Below, piece after piece: positions 8,229 through 16,252 of a DNA stretch of 64,000 nucleotides. This DNA comes from Curtobacterium pusillum. GTDB lineage: Bacteria > Actinomycetota > Actinomycetes > Actinomycetales > Microbacteriaceae. A program made the position numbers and the translations under genes. The notes beneath the pieces are model-generated. The model saw nothing but the letters and a program-made list of their open reading frames with translations. It searched no databases and was not told where the DNA came from. How positions within the stretch are numbered: position 1 is the stretch's first letter; each line of letters starts with the position of its first letter. The DNA lies in NCBI RefSeq assembly GCF_007680845.1, contig NZ_VEIY01000001.1:380227-444226 (forward strand), read 5' to 3'.

Positions 8229-9077
8229 GTGCGCGTGAGTGTGCTGGGGACGGGGACCATGGGAGCCGGAGTGGCGGGATCGCTGCTCCGCGAGGGGCAC
8301 GAGGTGACGGTGTGGAACCGGAGCGCCGACAAGGCCGCTCCGCTCGGTGACCAGGGAGCGACCGTCGCGCCGGACGCCGGTGCCGCCGTCGCCGATGCCG
8401 AGGTGGTCCTGGTCACCCTGTTCGACACCGACGCGGTGGTGGACGTGCTCGAGGCAGCTGCGGGGGAGGCCCCGACCGACGCCGTGTGGGTGCAGTGCTC
8501 GACGATCGGTGTCGCCGGGACTGAGACGGTCGTGCAGCTCGCCGGCAAGTACGGGATCACCCTGGTCGAGGCGATGATGCTCGGCACCAAGGCTCCCGCG
8601 GAACAGGGCACGCTGACGATGCTCGCCGCCGGGCCCTCGGACGTGCTCGACCGCATCGACCCGGTCCTCGACGCGATCGGGGCGAAGACGGTCCGCGCGG
8701 GCGACCAGGTCGGCAACGGGACCGCGCTCAAGCTCGCTGCGAACGCGTGGATCGCCTCGCTGACCGCGGCGACGGGGCAGTCCCTCGCCATCGCACGGTC
8801 CCTCGGCCTCGACCCGGCCCTCTTCCTCGAGGCGATCGCGGGCAGCGCCAGCGACTCTGCGTACGCGCACGCGAAGGGGAAGTCGATCATCGAGGGGTCG
8901 TTCCCCGCGCAGTTCGCCCTGGACGGCCTGCGGAAGGACATCGGGCTCATTGCGGACGCCGCCCGCAGCACCGGGGTGTCGACCGTGCTGCTCGACGCCC
9001 TCGGCCGCGTCTACGCGGACGCCAGTGCGGCGGGCCACGGCGGAGACGACATCGCCGCGGTCGGGACGGCCTTCTAG
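8229..9077 (+). CDS. NAD(P)-dependent beta-hydroxyacid dehydrogenase family oxidoreductase
   Basis: 282 residues. The N-terminal Rossmann motif GTGTMGAGVAGSL starts at residue 7, and the Arg in WNRS suggests NADP preference. The substrate-binding region and the catalytic lysine in the GNGTALKLAANAW segment correspond to the 3-hydroxyisobutyrate/6-phosphogluconate dehydrogenase-like family. The exact substrate is unknown. The GTG at 8229 sits right before the beta-strand of the Rossmann fold. Its stop overlaps the stop of the convergent small gene at 9074. Confidence 0.87.
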   Translation: MRVSVLGTGTMGAGVAGSLLREGHEVTVWNRSADKAAPLGDQGATVAPDAGAAVADAEVVLVTLFDTDAVVDVLEAAAGEAPTDAVWVQCSTIGVAGTETVVQLAGKYGITLVEAMMLGTKAPAEQGTLTMLAAGPSDVLDRIDPVLDAIGAKTVRAGDQVGNGTALKLAANAWIASLTAATGQSLAIARSLGLDPALFLEAIAGSASDSAYAHAKGKSIIEGSFPAQFALDGLRKDIGLIADAARSTGVSTVLLDALGRVYADASAAGHGGDDIAAVGTAF

Positions 9078-9337
9078 CGACCCGAGCTACGTCGGAAGAA
9101 CCGTCGGACGGCGTTCGTGAGCCGTCCGACGGTCTCGTCGTTCATGGTGTTCGCGAGGTCGAAGGCCTCACGTGCGGGGTCGGCCCCGGCTCGGATGCGC
9201 CGCAGGGCAGCGTCAGCGCGGGCCCGGGCGTCGAGTTCCGCGAGGGGCATGTCGTCCTCGGGGTCGCGTGGGACGGGCTGTGGGGGACGGTCGCGCGGCG
9301 CGGGCTGTGGGGGACCGTCGGTGCCCGGATCTGCCAT
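9074..9337 (-). CDS. Small hydrophilic protein of unknown function
   Basis: 87 residues. The N-terminus is Pro/Asp-rich with a duplicated RDRPPQP/PRDP pattern; the C-terminal half is helical (LAELDARARADAALRRIRAG...VGRLTNAVRRFFRRSSGR) and ends very basic. No membrane segment is seen. It lies 9 bp downstream of the MarR gene on the same strand, so they are probably co-transcribed. Family not recognised. Confidence 0.6.
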   Translation of the reverse strand: MADPGTDGPPQPAPRDRPPQPVPRDPEDDMPLAELDARARADAALRRIRAGADPAREAFDLANTMNDETVGRLTNAVRRFFRRSSGR

Positions 9338-9346
9338 GCGATCAGG

Positions 9347-9865
9347 CTACGCGGACCGGCTGACCCGCACTGTGTCCACGTCGTCGACCACGCGGACCAT
9401 CTCGTCGAGGAACGACGTGACCACGGCCAGCTCGTCGGACGTGAAGTGCTCGGTGGCCTGGAGCGCGCGGGAGTCGAGCTGGTCGATGACCTGCAGCACG
9501 TCGCGCATGGAGCGGCCGGTGGCGGTGAGGATCACGCCGCGGCGGTCGCTCGGATCCGCGTGCCGTTCGACGTGGCCACTGCGGACGAGCCGGTCCACGA
9601 GCGCCGACGTGGACGCCGGGGTGATGTCGAGGTGCTCGGCGATGTCCTTCGCGTTGACGGTCCGGCCGGCTTCGTCGGAGTCGACCAGGAGTCGGAGCGC
9701 CAGGAGGGCGTTCTCGCCGATCCCGAGCGCCTCGCGGGCCCGGCGCTGCACCGCGCTCTCGGCGGTGCGGTACCGGCGCAGCGCATTCAACACGTCCACC
9801 GCGTCGACCCTGGACTGATCGTCGTACCAGAAGCCCGCGGCGCTCGTCGTCACCTCGGTCGTCAT
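9347..9865 (-). CDS. MarR-family transcriptional regulator
   Basis: 172 residues with a winged-helix core: VNAKDIAEHLDITPASTSALVDRLVRSGHVERHADPSDRRGVILTATG is a canonical MarR recognition helix plus wing with the DxRRG signature. The N-terminal dimerisation helices are longer than average. It probably controls itself, since a strong inverted repeat (GCTAGAC...GTCTAGC) lies 9 bp upstream of its start. The ligand is unknown. Confidence 0.9.
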   Translation of the reverse strand: MTTEVTTSAAGFWYDDQSRVDAVDVLNALRRYRTAESAVQRRAREALGIGENALLALRLLVDSDEAGRTVNAKDIAEHLDITPASTSALVDRLVRSGHVERHADPSDRRGVILTATGRSMRDVLQVIDQLDSRALQATEHFTSDELAVVTSFLDEMVRVVDDVDTVRVSRSA

Positions 9866-9873
9866 GCCTCAAT

Positions 9874-9901
9874 GCTAGACGCTCTAGTTAGATTGTCTAG
9901 C
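9874..9901. promoter_or_regulatory. Inverted repeat, probable MarR operator
   Basis: GCTAGAC at 9874-9880 and GTCTAGC at 9895-9901 form a perfect 7-bp inverted repeat in an AT-rich patch just upstream of the marR start. An internal CTAGTTAGA gives further half-site resemblance. Spacing of about two helical turns suits a winged-helix dimer. Confidence 0.6.
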
Positions 9902-10015
9902 GAGTGCGCCGATCGGACCGGGCCCGCCTCCTCCCCGACCCGCAACACCCGTGACGCGGCGACGAAACACCCTCGCAATCCCCGGTCAGTAGGTTCGCCG
10001 CATGCAGGAGCCGAC

Positions 10016-10912
10016 GTGCTGAGCCGACTCGCGGGGAGCGTGTTCCACGTCGGGAACGCCGTCGAACGCGCCGACGTCGTCGCTCGGATGCTCGACGTCT
10101 ACGTCGCACGCGGCGAACCGGCCGTCGCCGAGCACGACCGGGCCGTGGCGACGGAGCTCCGGTCCGTGGTCGGGGCCGGCGGGCCCGCGAGCGACCCCGA
10201 TCGAGCGGCGACGATCGACGCCCTGGCGCTCGACCGGCACGAACCGGCGTCGATCGCATCCGCAGTTGCCGTCGCCCGTGACAACGCCCGACGGGCTCGC
10301 GAGGTCGTGTCCACCGAGCTCTGGGACTGCCTCAACGTCACGCGGTCCCGCATGCCGCGCAAGGTCGCGCCGGATCGTGCGCACGAGTTCCTCGGCTGGG
10401 TCCGGGAGCGCAGCGCCCTCGCGATCGGCGTCGTGGAAGCCGATGCCAGTCGCGACGAGGTGTGGGAGTTCTTCACGCTCGGACGGTCGCTGCAGCGATG
10501 CGGCACGACCGCCCGGTTGCTCGCGTCCGGGCTGCTCGACCAGGCCTCGGGGTCGTCCTGGACGACGGCGCTCCGCGCGTGCGGCGCCGGCGAGGCGTTC
10601 CAGCGTGGTCGTGACCACCACACGCTCGGGCCGGAGGACGCTGCGGCCTTCCTGCTCCTCGACGAGCACAGTCCGCGGTCGCTGCGGTTCCTCGCGCGGC
10701 GGTCGGACGAGTACCTGTCCGACGTCGCTCCGGCGTGCATCGAGGCCGAGGTGCTCGCCTTCGCCGAGTCACGCGCCGTACTCGAGGCGATGCCGGAGGA
10801 CGCGGCCCTCCCCGAGGCGTCCGCCGTGGGTGAGCGGTTCGCTGCCGCGGTCGACCGGGTGGTCGAGGCGCTCGACGCGCGCGTCTTCGCGGTGCCCGAA
10901 CCCACGCACTGA
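10016..10912 (+). CDS. Alpha-E domain protein (DUF403-like), orphan
   Basis: 298 residues, starting VLSRLAGSVFHVGNAVERADVVARMLDV, which matches the MLSRIAxxLFWIGRYxERAExxARLLD opening of alpha-E (DUF403) proteins; a repeat-like VLDARVF...helical body follows. The GTG at 10016 has an AGGAG site 5 bp upstream and was preferred over an ATG at 10002 that leads to a stop after six residues. Alpha-E genes normally sit beside a circularly permuted ATP-grasp and a transglutaminase-like gene in predicted peptide-modifying systems. Neither partner is adjacent here. Confidence 0.75.
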   Translation: MLSRLAGSVFHVGNAVERADVVARMLDVYVARGEPAVAEHDRAVATELRSVVGAGGPASDPDRAATIDALALDRHEPASIASAVAVARDNARRAREVVSTELWDCLNVTRSRMPRKVAPDRAHEFLGWVRERSALAIGVVEADASRDEVWEFFTLGRSLQRCGTTARLLASGLLDQASGSSWTTALRACGAGEAFQRGRDHHTLGPEDAAAFLLLDEHSPRSLRFLARRSDEYLSDVAPACIEAEVLAFAESRAVLEAMPEDAALPEASAVGERFAAAVDRVVEALDARVFAVPEPTH

Positions 10913-10972
10913 GCCGGCCATCGGACCGGCGCCCTGGGCCGCCCACTGACGCGGCGCCCTGGGCTGGCCGGC
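10913..10972. terminator. Inverted repeat between convergent genes, probable bidirectional terminator
   Basis: GCCGGCCA at 10913-10920 pairs with TGGCCGGC at 10965-10972. The interior holds two direct copies of CGGCGCCCTGGG. It lies directly after the alpha-E stop and 8 bp before the MFS stop. Confidence 0.5.
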
Positions 10973-10979
10973 GGCCGGG

Positions 10980-12326
10980 TCAGACCGCGCTGGACCGGTC
11001 GGCGACCGCCTCGTCGCGCTTCAGGTCGTGCCGCATCGCCGCGCGGGACGCGCGCGTCCCCACGATCGGCACCGCGTTCGTGATCGCCAGGTGCAGGCGG
11101 GTGTCCGCGTCGTACCGCACCCGGAACCGCTCGTACCGGATGAGCCACACGAGTGCGATCGCGAGCGCCACGAACCCCGACGTCGCACCGACGCCGATCG
11201 CCCAGCGCGGACCCCACGCGTCGGCGACCGCTCCGACGATCGGCGCGCCGATGGGTGTGCCGCCGGCGAAGATCGCCATGTAGAGGGCCATCACGCGGCC
11301 GCGCATCGCGGGCTTCGTCGTGGTCTGGACGAGGGCGTTCGCGGTCGTCATGAAGGTCAGGGACGCGAGCCCGACGAACACGAGCACGATCGCGAAGGTC
11401 CAGTACGTCGGGGCGACCGCTCCCGCGGCGCACGCGAGGCCGAACCCGGCGGACGCGATCACGAGCGTGCGCATCCGGGGGCGGTCCCGGCGTGCGGAGA
11501 GCAGGGCTCCGGCGACCGAGCCGATCGCCATCACGGAGTTGAGGAGGCCGAACTCGCCGGCGCCCTTGTGGAACTCCACGCGGGCCATCGTCGAGGTGAA
11601 GATCGGGAAGTTCACGCCGAACGTGCCGACGACGAAGATCATGCAGAGCACCACGATGATGTCCGGTCGGGTCCGGACGTAGTGGATGCCGGCGAGGATC
11701 TGCCCCTTGCCGCGCTTGGCCCGGACGCGGTCGGCCAGCTGGGCCGGATCGACGAAGCGCAGCGCGAGGAGGACCGCCAGGAACGAGGCGGCGTTGATGA
11801 CGAACACCCAGCCGGAGCCGATCGCCGCGATGAGCACACCGGCGACGGCGGGGCCGATGAGCCGCGCAGCGTTGAACGATGCGGAGTTGAGGGCGACCGC
11901 GTTCGCGACGTGCTCACCCTGGACGACGTCCGACACGAAGGTCTGGCGGATCGGGGTGTCGAACGCGGCGACGATGCCGAGCGCGAGCGCGAAGCCGTAG
12001 AGCGACCAGATCGTCGCGGTGTCCGTCAGCACCATGATCCCCAGGCCGAGGCCGAGTGCGCCCATGAGGCCCTGGGTGAGCATGAGCATCTTGCGGCGGT
12101 CGAACCGGTCGGCGGCGAGGCCGGTCAGGGGGAGGAGCAGCAGCTGTGGGCCGAACTGCAGCGCCATCGTGATGCCGACGGCGATGGCGTCGTTGTCGGA
12201 GAGCTTCGTCAGGACGAGCCAGTCCTGGGCGGTCCGCTGCATCCAGGTGCCGACGTTGGACACCAGGGCACCGGCGAACCAGATGCGGTAGTTGTGGGTG
12301 GACAGGGAGCGGAACATGGCGGTCAC
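10980..12326 (-). CDS. MFS transporter (EntS-like 12-TM exporter)
   Basis: 448 residues with about 12 hydrophobic segments. It opens MFRSLSTHNYRIWFAGALVSNVGTWMQRTAQDWLVL, the signature of the MFS_3/EntS-type group of exporters. The GLAADRFDRRK loop between TM2 and TM3 is the standard MFS motif A region. The C-terminus is a basic cytoplasmic tail. It overlaps the upstream marR gene by 4 nt (ATGA), making a regulator-exporter operon probably induced by the exported compound. Confidence 0.9.
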   Translation of the reverse strand: MTAMFRSLSTHNYRIWFAGALVSNVGTWMQRTAQDWLVLTKLSDNDAIAVGITMALQFGPQLLLLPLTGLAADRFDRRKMLMLTQGLMGALGLGLGIMVLTDTATIWSLYGFALALGIVAAFDTPIRQTFVSDVVQGEHVANAVALNSASFNAARLIGPAVAGVLIAAIGSGWVFVINAASFLAVLLALRFVDPAQLADRVRAKRGKGQILAGIHYVRTRPDIIVVLCMIFVVGTFGVNFPIFTSTMARVEFHKGAGEFGLLNSVMAIGSVAGALLSARRDRPRMRTLVIASAGFGLACAAGAVAPTYWTFAIVLVFVGLASLTFMTTANALVQTTTKPAMRGRVMALYMAIFAGGTPIGAPIVGAVADAWGPRWAIGVGATSGFVALAIALVWLIRYERFRVRYDADTRLHLAITNAVPIVGTRASRAAMRHDLKRDEAVADRSSAV

Positions 12327-12742
12327 TGCTGGGCCAGCCTCCTCATGATCTCGGTGGCGTCGGCCAGGGTGTGCCGTTCGGCCTCGGTGAGGTCGGCCAG
12401 GCGCGGGGTGAGCCAGCCGTCCCGTCGGCGTCGGGTCTCCGCCACGAAGTCGGCCCCGTCCGGGGTGGCGCCGAGGAGCACCTTGCGGCGGTCGTCGCCG
12501 TGGCCGCCCTTCGACACGAGGCCGCGTTCGACGAGCACGGCGATCGTCTTCGTCATCGACGGGGGTGTCACGCCGTCCTGCCTGCTGAGCTCGGCGAGGG
12601 TCATCGGGCCGTCGCGGTGCAGGCGGGCGAGCGCCGAGAACTGGGCGTCCGTGACGCTGGTGTCCGCCTTCTGCGCGCGCAGGGTGCGGGACAGGCGGTT
12701 CACCGCGATCCGGAGGTCAGTGGAGAGGGAGACGTCGAGCAC
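12323..12742 (-). CDS. MarR-family transcriptional regulator
   Basis: 139 residues, compact MarR protein with TLAELSRQDGVTPPSMTKTIAVLVERGLVSKGGHGDDRRKVLLGATPDG as the winged helix. It is first in an operon with the MFS exporter. An inverted repeat lies in the 94-bp gap to the divergent SDR gene, so it probably represses both directions. Confidence 0.9.
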   Translation of the reverse strand: MLDVSLSTDLRIAVNRLSRTLRAQKADTSVTDAQFSALARLHRDGPMTLAELSRQDGVTPPSMTKTIAVLVERGLVSKGGHGDDRRKVLLGATPDGADFVAETRRRRDGWLTPRLADLTEAERHTLADATEIMRRLAQQ

Positions 12743-12762
12743 GATCGTTAGTCTAGCAAATT

Positions 12763-12779
12763 AGTTCAGTGAACGAACT
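12763..12779. promoter_or_regulatory. Inverted repeat in divergent marR/SDR promoter region
   Basis: AGTTC at 12763-12767 and GAACT at 12775-12779 flank AGTGAAC in an AT-richer patch between the two divergent starts. A third GTTC lies just after it. Probable operator of the adjacent MarR protein. Confidence 0.45.
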
Positions 12780-12836
12780 GGTTCGGAGGTGTACGCTTGG
12801 TTTAGACAACAAGTGTTGCCGAGAGAGAAGGAGAAC

Positions 12837-13589
12837 ATGTCAGACTTCGAGGGCAAGGTCGCCGTCGTCACCGGTGGTGGCAGCGGCATCGGCGAGGCCG
12901 TCGCCAAGGCGCTGGCGGCCAAGGGCGCGAGCGTCGTGGTGACGGACATCAAGCTCGACGCCGCCCAGCGGGTCGCATCGGAGATCGAGGACGCCGGCGG
13001 GACCGCCAGTGCCTTCGAGGCGAACTCCGCCGTGGCCGCCGACAACGAGCGCATGGTGCAGTTCGCGGTCGACACCTACGGTGCCCTGCACCTCGCCGTC
13101 AACAACGCCGGCATCGGCGCCGCCCCGCAGCCCATCGGCGAGTACGACGTCGCCGCGTGGGACCGGGTCCGTTCGGTGGACCTCGACGGTGTGTTCTACG
13201 GCCTCCGCTACGAGATCCCCGCCATGCTCACGGCCGGCGGTGGCGCGATCGTGAACATGTCCTCCGTGCTCGGCTCCGTCGGCATCGCGCAGAACGCCGC
13301 GTACGTCGCGTCGAAGCACGCGCTCGTCGGGCTGACGAAGGTCGCCGCGCTCGAGTACACCGCGCAGGGCGTCCGCACGAACGCCGTCGGCCCCGGGTTC
13401 ATCGACACGCCCCTGGTCCGCGCGTCGCTGTCCGAGGAGGCGCTCGCCGCGCTCGAGTCCGAGCACGCCGCGAAGCGCCTCGGCACCGACGCCGAGGTCG
13501 CGGCACTCGTGCTGTTCCTGCTCAGCGACGAGGCGTCGTTCATCAGCGGCAGCTACCACCTGGTCGACGGCGGGTACAGCGCCCACTGA
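12837..13589 (+). CDS. Classical short-chain dehydrogenase/reductase
   Basis: 250 residues, classical SDR. The cofactor motif TGGGSGIG is at residues 12-19, NNAG follows near residue 90, and the catalytic Ser/Tyr/Lys lie in NMSSVLGS and YVASK. An aspartate after beta-2 (VVTDIK) suggests NAD preference. The C-terminal YHLVDGGYSAH is a typical SDR end. A strong AAGGAG site precedes the ATG at 12837. It is divergent from the MarR/MFS operon and probably under the same regulator. Substrate unknown. Confidence 0.9.
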   Translation: MSDFEGKVAVVTGGGSGIGEAVAKALAAKGASVVVTDIKLDAAQRVASEIEDAGGTASAFEANSAVAADNERMVQFAVDTYGALHLAVNNAGIGAAPQPIGEYDVAAWDRVRSVDLDGVFYGLRYEIPAMLTAGGGAIVNMSSVLGSVGIAQNAAYVASKHALVGLTKVAALEYTAQGVRTNAVGPGFIDTPLVRASLSEEALAALESEHAAKRLGTDAEVAALVLFLLSDEASFISGSYHLVDGGYSAH

Positions 13590-13626
13590 GCCGAGTCTCG
13601 CTGGCTCGCAGCGCTCGTGCGTCCGT

Positions 13627-13698
13627 GCGGAATCGGGCGTACCTGGCGGAATCGGGCGTACCTGGTCGTTCGAACGGCCCGGGTACGCCCGATTCCGC
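13627..13698. repeat. 19-bp tandem duplication plus 17-bp inverted repeat
   Basis: GCGGAATCGGGCGTACCTGG occurs twice with 19-nt period (13627-13646 and 13646-13665). Its first 17 bases reappear inverted at 13682-13698, so the second copy (13646-13662) can form a perfect 17-bp stem. It lies downstream of the SDR gene and may help terminate it. Confidence 0.75.
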
Positions 13699-13738
13699 TT
13701 TCCATCGCACGTGCCCGCGACTCAGGACCGCACGCGTC

Positions 13739-13761
13739 GCCCGCGACTCAGTGTCGCGGGC
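13739..13761. terminator. Hairpin between convergent SDR and pit-associated gene
   Basis: GCCCGCGAC, a TCAGT loop, then GTCGCGGGC: a perfect 9-bp stem with 5-nt loop, 10 bp from the 89-residue gene's stop. No U-tract follows, as usual for high-GC actinobacterial terminators. Confidence 0.6.
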
Positions 13762-13770
13762 GTCCCCGAC

Positions 13771-14040
13771 TCAGTGGAACTGCGGGATCGTCAGCCAGAT
13801 CCCGAAGAGGACGGCCGCCGCACAGAGCGCGAAGCAGACCACGGCGCCCGCCAACGCTGCCGGCGGGGTCTTCCCGGACCGGGCGGACTCGTCCGCGTAC
13901 TGGGTGTGGTCACCGGCGGCGTCTCCCGGCTGCCCGGCACCGAGCAGGCGCAGCCCGACCGTGTAGAGCAGCACCACCCCGACCGCCGAGACGAACCCGA
14001 CGCCCGCCACCGTCGCGATGCTCGCGAAGTCGATCTCCAT
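13771..14040 (-). CDS. Small two-TM membrane protein linked to Pit transporter
   Basis: 89 residues with two membrane segments (about residues 8-33, FASIATVAGVGFVSAVGVVLLYT, and 62-84, AALAGAVVCFALCAAAVLFGIW) joined by a hydrophilic loop. It begins 10 bp after the Pit transporter stop on the same strand, so the two are probably one operon and it may be an accessory subunit. Family not recognised. Confidence 0.75.
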   Translation of the reverse strand: MEIDFASIATVAGVGFVSAVGVVLLYTVGLRLLGAGQPGDAAGDHTQYADESARSGKTPPAALAGAVVCFALCAAAVLFGIWLTIPQFH

Positions 14041-14050
14041 GTCGTCCTCC

Positions 14051-15193
14051 TCAGTTCTCGGCGCCGACGGGCTCGCGCTCGGGCGCGCCCTCGTGGACGT
14101 CGCCCGCGGTGATCGGCTTCCGCCGTGCGAGTGAGTAGAAGGTCAGGCCGCCCGCGAGGGCCAGCACGGCGACGATGACCAGGCCGACGGTCGAGGTCGC
14201 CGCGATCCAGGTCGCGAGCCCGCCGACCACCGCGGCCGACGGCAGCGTGATGACCCACGCGATGACGATGCGACCGACGACGCCCCAGTGCACGTCCGCG
14301 AGCTTCTTGCCGAGACCCGAGCCGATGACCGAGCCGGACGTGACGTGCGTGGTCGACAGCGCGAAGCCGAGGTGCGAGGACACGAGGATCGTCGCGGCGG
14401 AGCTCGCCTCGGCCGCGAAGCCCTGCGGGGACTGCACGTCCGAGATCTTCTTGCCGACGGTCTGCATGATCCGCCAGCCGCCCATGTAGGTGCCGAGGGC
14501 GATCGAGAGGCCGCAGGCCAGGATCACCCAGATCGCCGGACCCGTACCGGCGTCCTGGTAGTTGGCGGCGATGAGCGTCAGCGTGATCACGCCCATCGTC
14601 TTCTGCGCGTCGTTCGTGCCGTGTGCGAGCGAGACCAGGGACGCGGAGATCGTCTGGCCGTGCCGGAAGCCGGTCGCGGCACCGTGCGTGGTGGCGTTCT
14701 TCGTCAGGCGGTACGCGACGTAGGTGGCGACGAGGGCGATGATCCCGGCGATGAGCGGGGAGAGCAGGGCCGGGAGCACGACCTTCGACACCACCGTGGC
14801 CCAGTCGACCGAGTTCAGCCCGGCGCCGATGATGGACGCCCCGATGAGGCCGCCGAACAGCGCGTGGGTCGAGGACGAGGGCAGCCCGAAGTACCAGGTG
14901 GCGAGGTTCCAGAGGACCGCGCCGACGAGTCCCGCGAAGATCATGGTCGGGGAGATGTGGATGCCGTCCTGGCCCTCGCGGATGATGCCCTGCGAGACGG
15001 TCTTCGCGACCTCGGTCGAGAGGAAGGCCCCGACCAGGTTGAGGACGGCGGAGATGAGGACGGCGGTGCGGGGCTTGAGGGCACCCGTGGCCACCGAGGT
15101 GGCCATGGCGTTCGCGGTGTCGTGGAAGCCGTTCGTGAAGTCGAACACGAGGGCGACCACGATCACCAGCACGACGGTGACGAGGACATCCAT
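14051..15193 (-). CDS. Low-affinity inorganic phosphate transporter (Pit/PHO4 family)
   Basis: 380 residues, all-helical membrane protein. The PHO4 hallmarks are visible in both halves: DFTNGFHDTANAMATSVATGAL near residue 16 (GANDVANA-like) and SLAHGTNDAQKTMGVITL in the second half. It imports phosphate, probably as a metal-phosphate complex with protons. The C-terminal helix runs into an acidic cytoplasmic tail ending EREPVGAEN. Confidence 0.93.
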   Translation of the reverse strand: MDVLVTVVLVIVVALVFDFTNGFHDTANAMATSVATGALKPRTAVLISAVLNLVGAFLSTEVAKTVSQGIIREGQDGIHISPTMIFAGLVGAVLWNLATWYFGLPSSSTHALFGGLIGASIIGAGLNSVDWATVVSKVVLPALLSPLIAGIIALVATYVAYRLTKNATTHGAATGFRHGQTISASLVSLAHGTNDAQKTMGVITLTLIAANYQDAGTGPAIWVILACGLSIALGTYMGGWRIMQTVGKKISDVQSPQGFAAEASSAATILVSSHLGFALSTTHVTSGSVIGSGLGKKLADVHWGVVGRIVIAWVITLPSAAVVGGLATWIAATSTVGLVIVAVLALAGGLTFYSLARRKPITAGDVHEGAPEREPVGAEN

Positions 15194-15291
15194 GCGCGCG
15201 ACGGTAGGCCCGCTCCGAACCGCCTGCGTGAACGCCGGGTGAACACCGGCGGCCGGGTCCCGGACCGGTGCGCGTCTGCGAGGATGCTCAC

Positions 15292-16161
15292 GTGCCCACC
15301 TTCTCCGCCGCCCGAGGGGACTCCTCGTTCACCGACGCGTACGGCGTCGAGATCGTGTACTCGACCTGGCGGGCGGCCCGGCCGAAGGGCATCGTGCAGA
15401 TCGCGCACGGGGTCGGCGAGCACGGGCTCCGGTACGAGCCGCTCGCGCAGGACCTCGTCCGCGCCGGGTACACCGTGCAAGTCAACGACCACCGCGGCCA
15501 CGGTCGGACCGGTCTCGCGCAGTGGGAGGGCGACCACGCCAAGCTCGGTCGGCTCGGCCCCGGTGGCCTGCGGGCGGCGATCGCGGCCGTCGAGCAGATG
15601 AGCGCCGTCGCCCGGGAGGACACCCCCGGCGTCCCGCTCGTGCTCCTCGGGCACTCGTGGGGCTCGCTCATGGCGCAGCGGATCGTGAACTCGTCGTCGG
15701 CGTCGTACGACGGCGTGGTGCTCTCGGCGACGGCGTACCGCCTGCCCGGCTGGATGAACAGCGGGGACCTGAACGCGCGGCACGCCGGCTCCGGGCCGAC
15801 GAAGTTCGAGTGGCTCACGCGCGACCGGTCGATCATCGAGGCGGTCGCCGCCGACCCGCTCGCGGTCGAAGCGGACGTCATCGGGCTGTTCGGCGTGCGG
15901 GACGCGCTCCGGCTGCTCGGGGTGCCGCGGCGGGGGATCCCGCACGACCTCCCGATGCTGCTGCAGGTCGGGTCGGAGGACCCGCTCGGCGGCCCCCGCT
16001 CCGTCGAACGCCTGGCCGAGGCCTACCGACGTCGCGGACGGCTGTCGGACGTGACGGTCCAGGTGTACGAGGGCGCTCGGCACGAGGTCTACAACGAGAC
16101 GAACCGAGCCGACGTCGTCGCCGACCTGGTGGCGTGGCTCGATCGCGTGACCGCGCGCTGA
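15292..16161 (+). CDS. Alpha/beta hydrolase, lysophospholipase/monoacylglycerol lipase type
   Basis: 289 residues, Hydrolase_4 (serine aminopeptidase, S33-like) fold. HGVGEHGLRYEPLA is the family HGxGEHxxRY signature. The nucleophile Ser is in LGHSWGS, the acid in SEDPLGG, and the His in GARHEVYNE. The GTG at 15292 gives the shortest N-terminus before the conserved core. It probably hydrolyses a lipid ester. No signal peptide is seen, so it acts in the cytoplasm. Confidence 0.88.
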   Translation: MPTFSAARGDSSFTDAYGVEIVYSTWRAARPKGIVQIAHGVGEHGLRYEPLAQDLVRAGYTVQVNDHRGHGRTGLAQWEGDHAKLGRLGPGGLRAAIAAVEQMSAVAREDTPGVPLVLLGHSWGSLMAQRIVNSSSASYDGVVLSATAYRLPGWMNSGDLNARHAGSGPTKFEWLTRDRSIIEAVAADPLAVEADVIGLFGVRDALRLLGVPRRGIPHDLPMLLQVGSEDPLGGPRSVERLAEAYRRRGRLSDVTVQVYEGARHEVYNETNRADVVADLVAWLDRVTAR

Positions 16162-16194
16162 CGCGGCGCGGGGCGGTGGACGTGCGCCGACGGC

Positions 16195-16236
16195 GGACGG
16201 GAGGCGCGGTGCCGGCCCGCACCGCGCCTCCCGTCC
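16195..16236. repeat. Palindromic repeat (REP-like family), intergenic copy
   Basis: Perfect 18-bp arms 16195-16212 and 16219-16236 around a 6-nt centre, with core GGAGGCGCGGTGC. It lies between the hydrolase stop and the lipoate ligase start, and may terminate the hydrolase transcript. Confidence 0.9.
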
Positions 16237-16252
16237 GGAATAGGGTTGCGGC

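Noticed and set aside
5612..8971. A 1119-codon minus-strand frame opposite plsC, the M23 gene and the dehydrogenase
   Set aside because: No recognisable domain; all three plus-strand genes carry family motifs.
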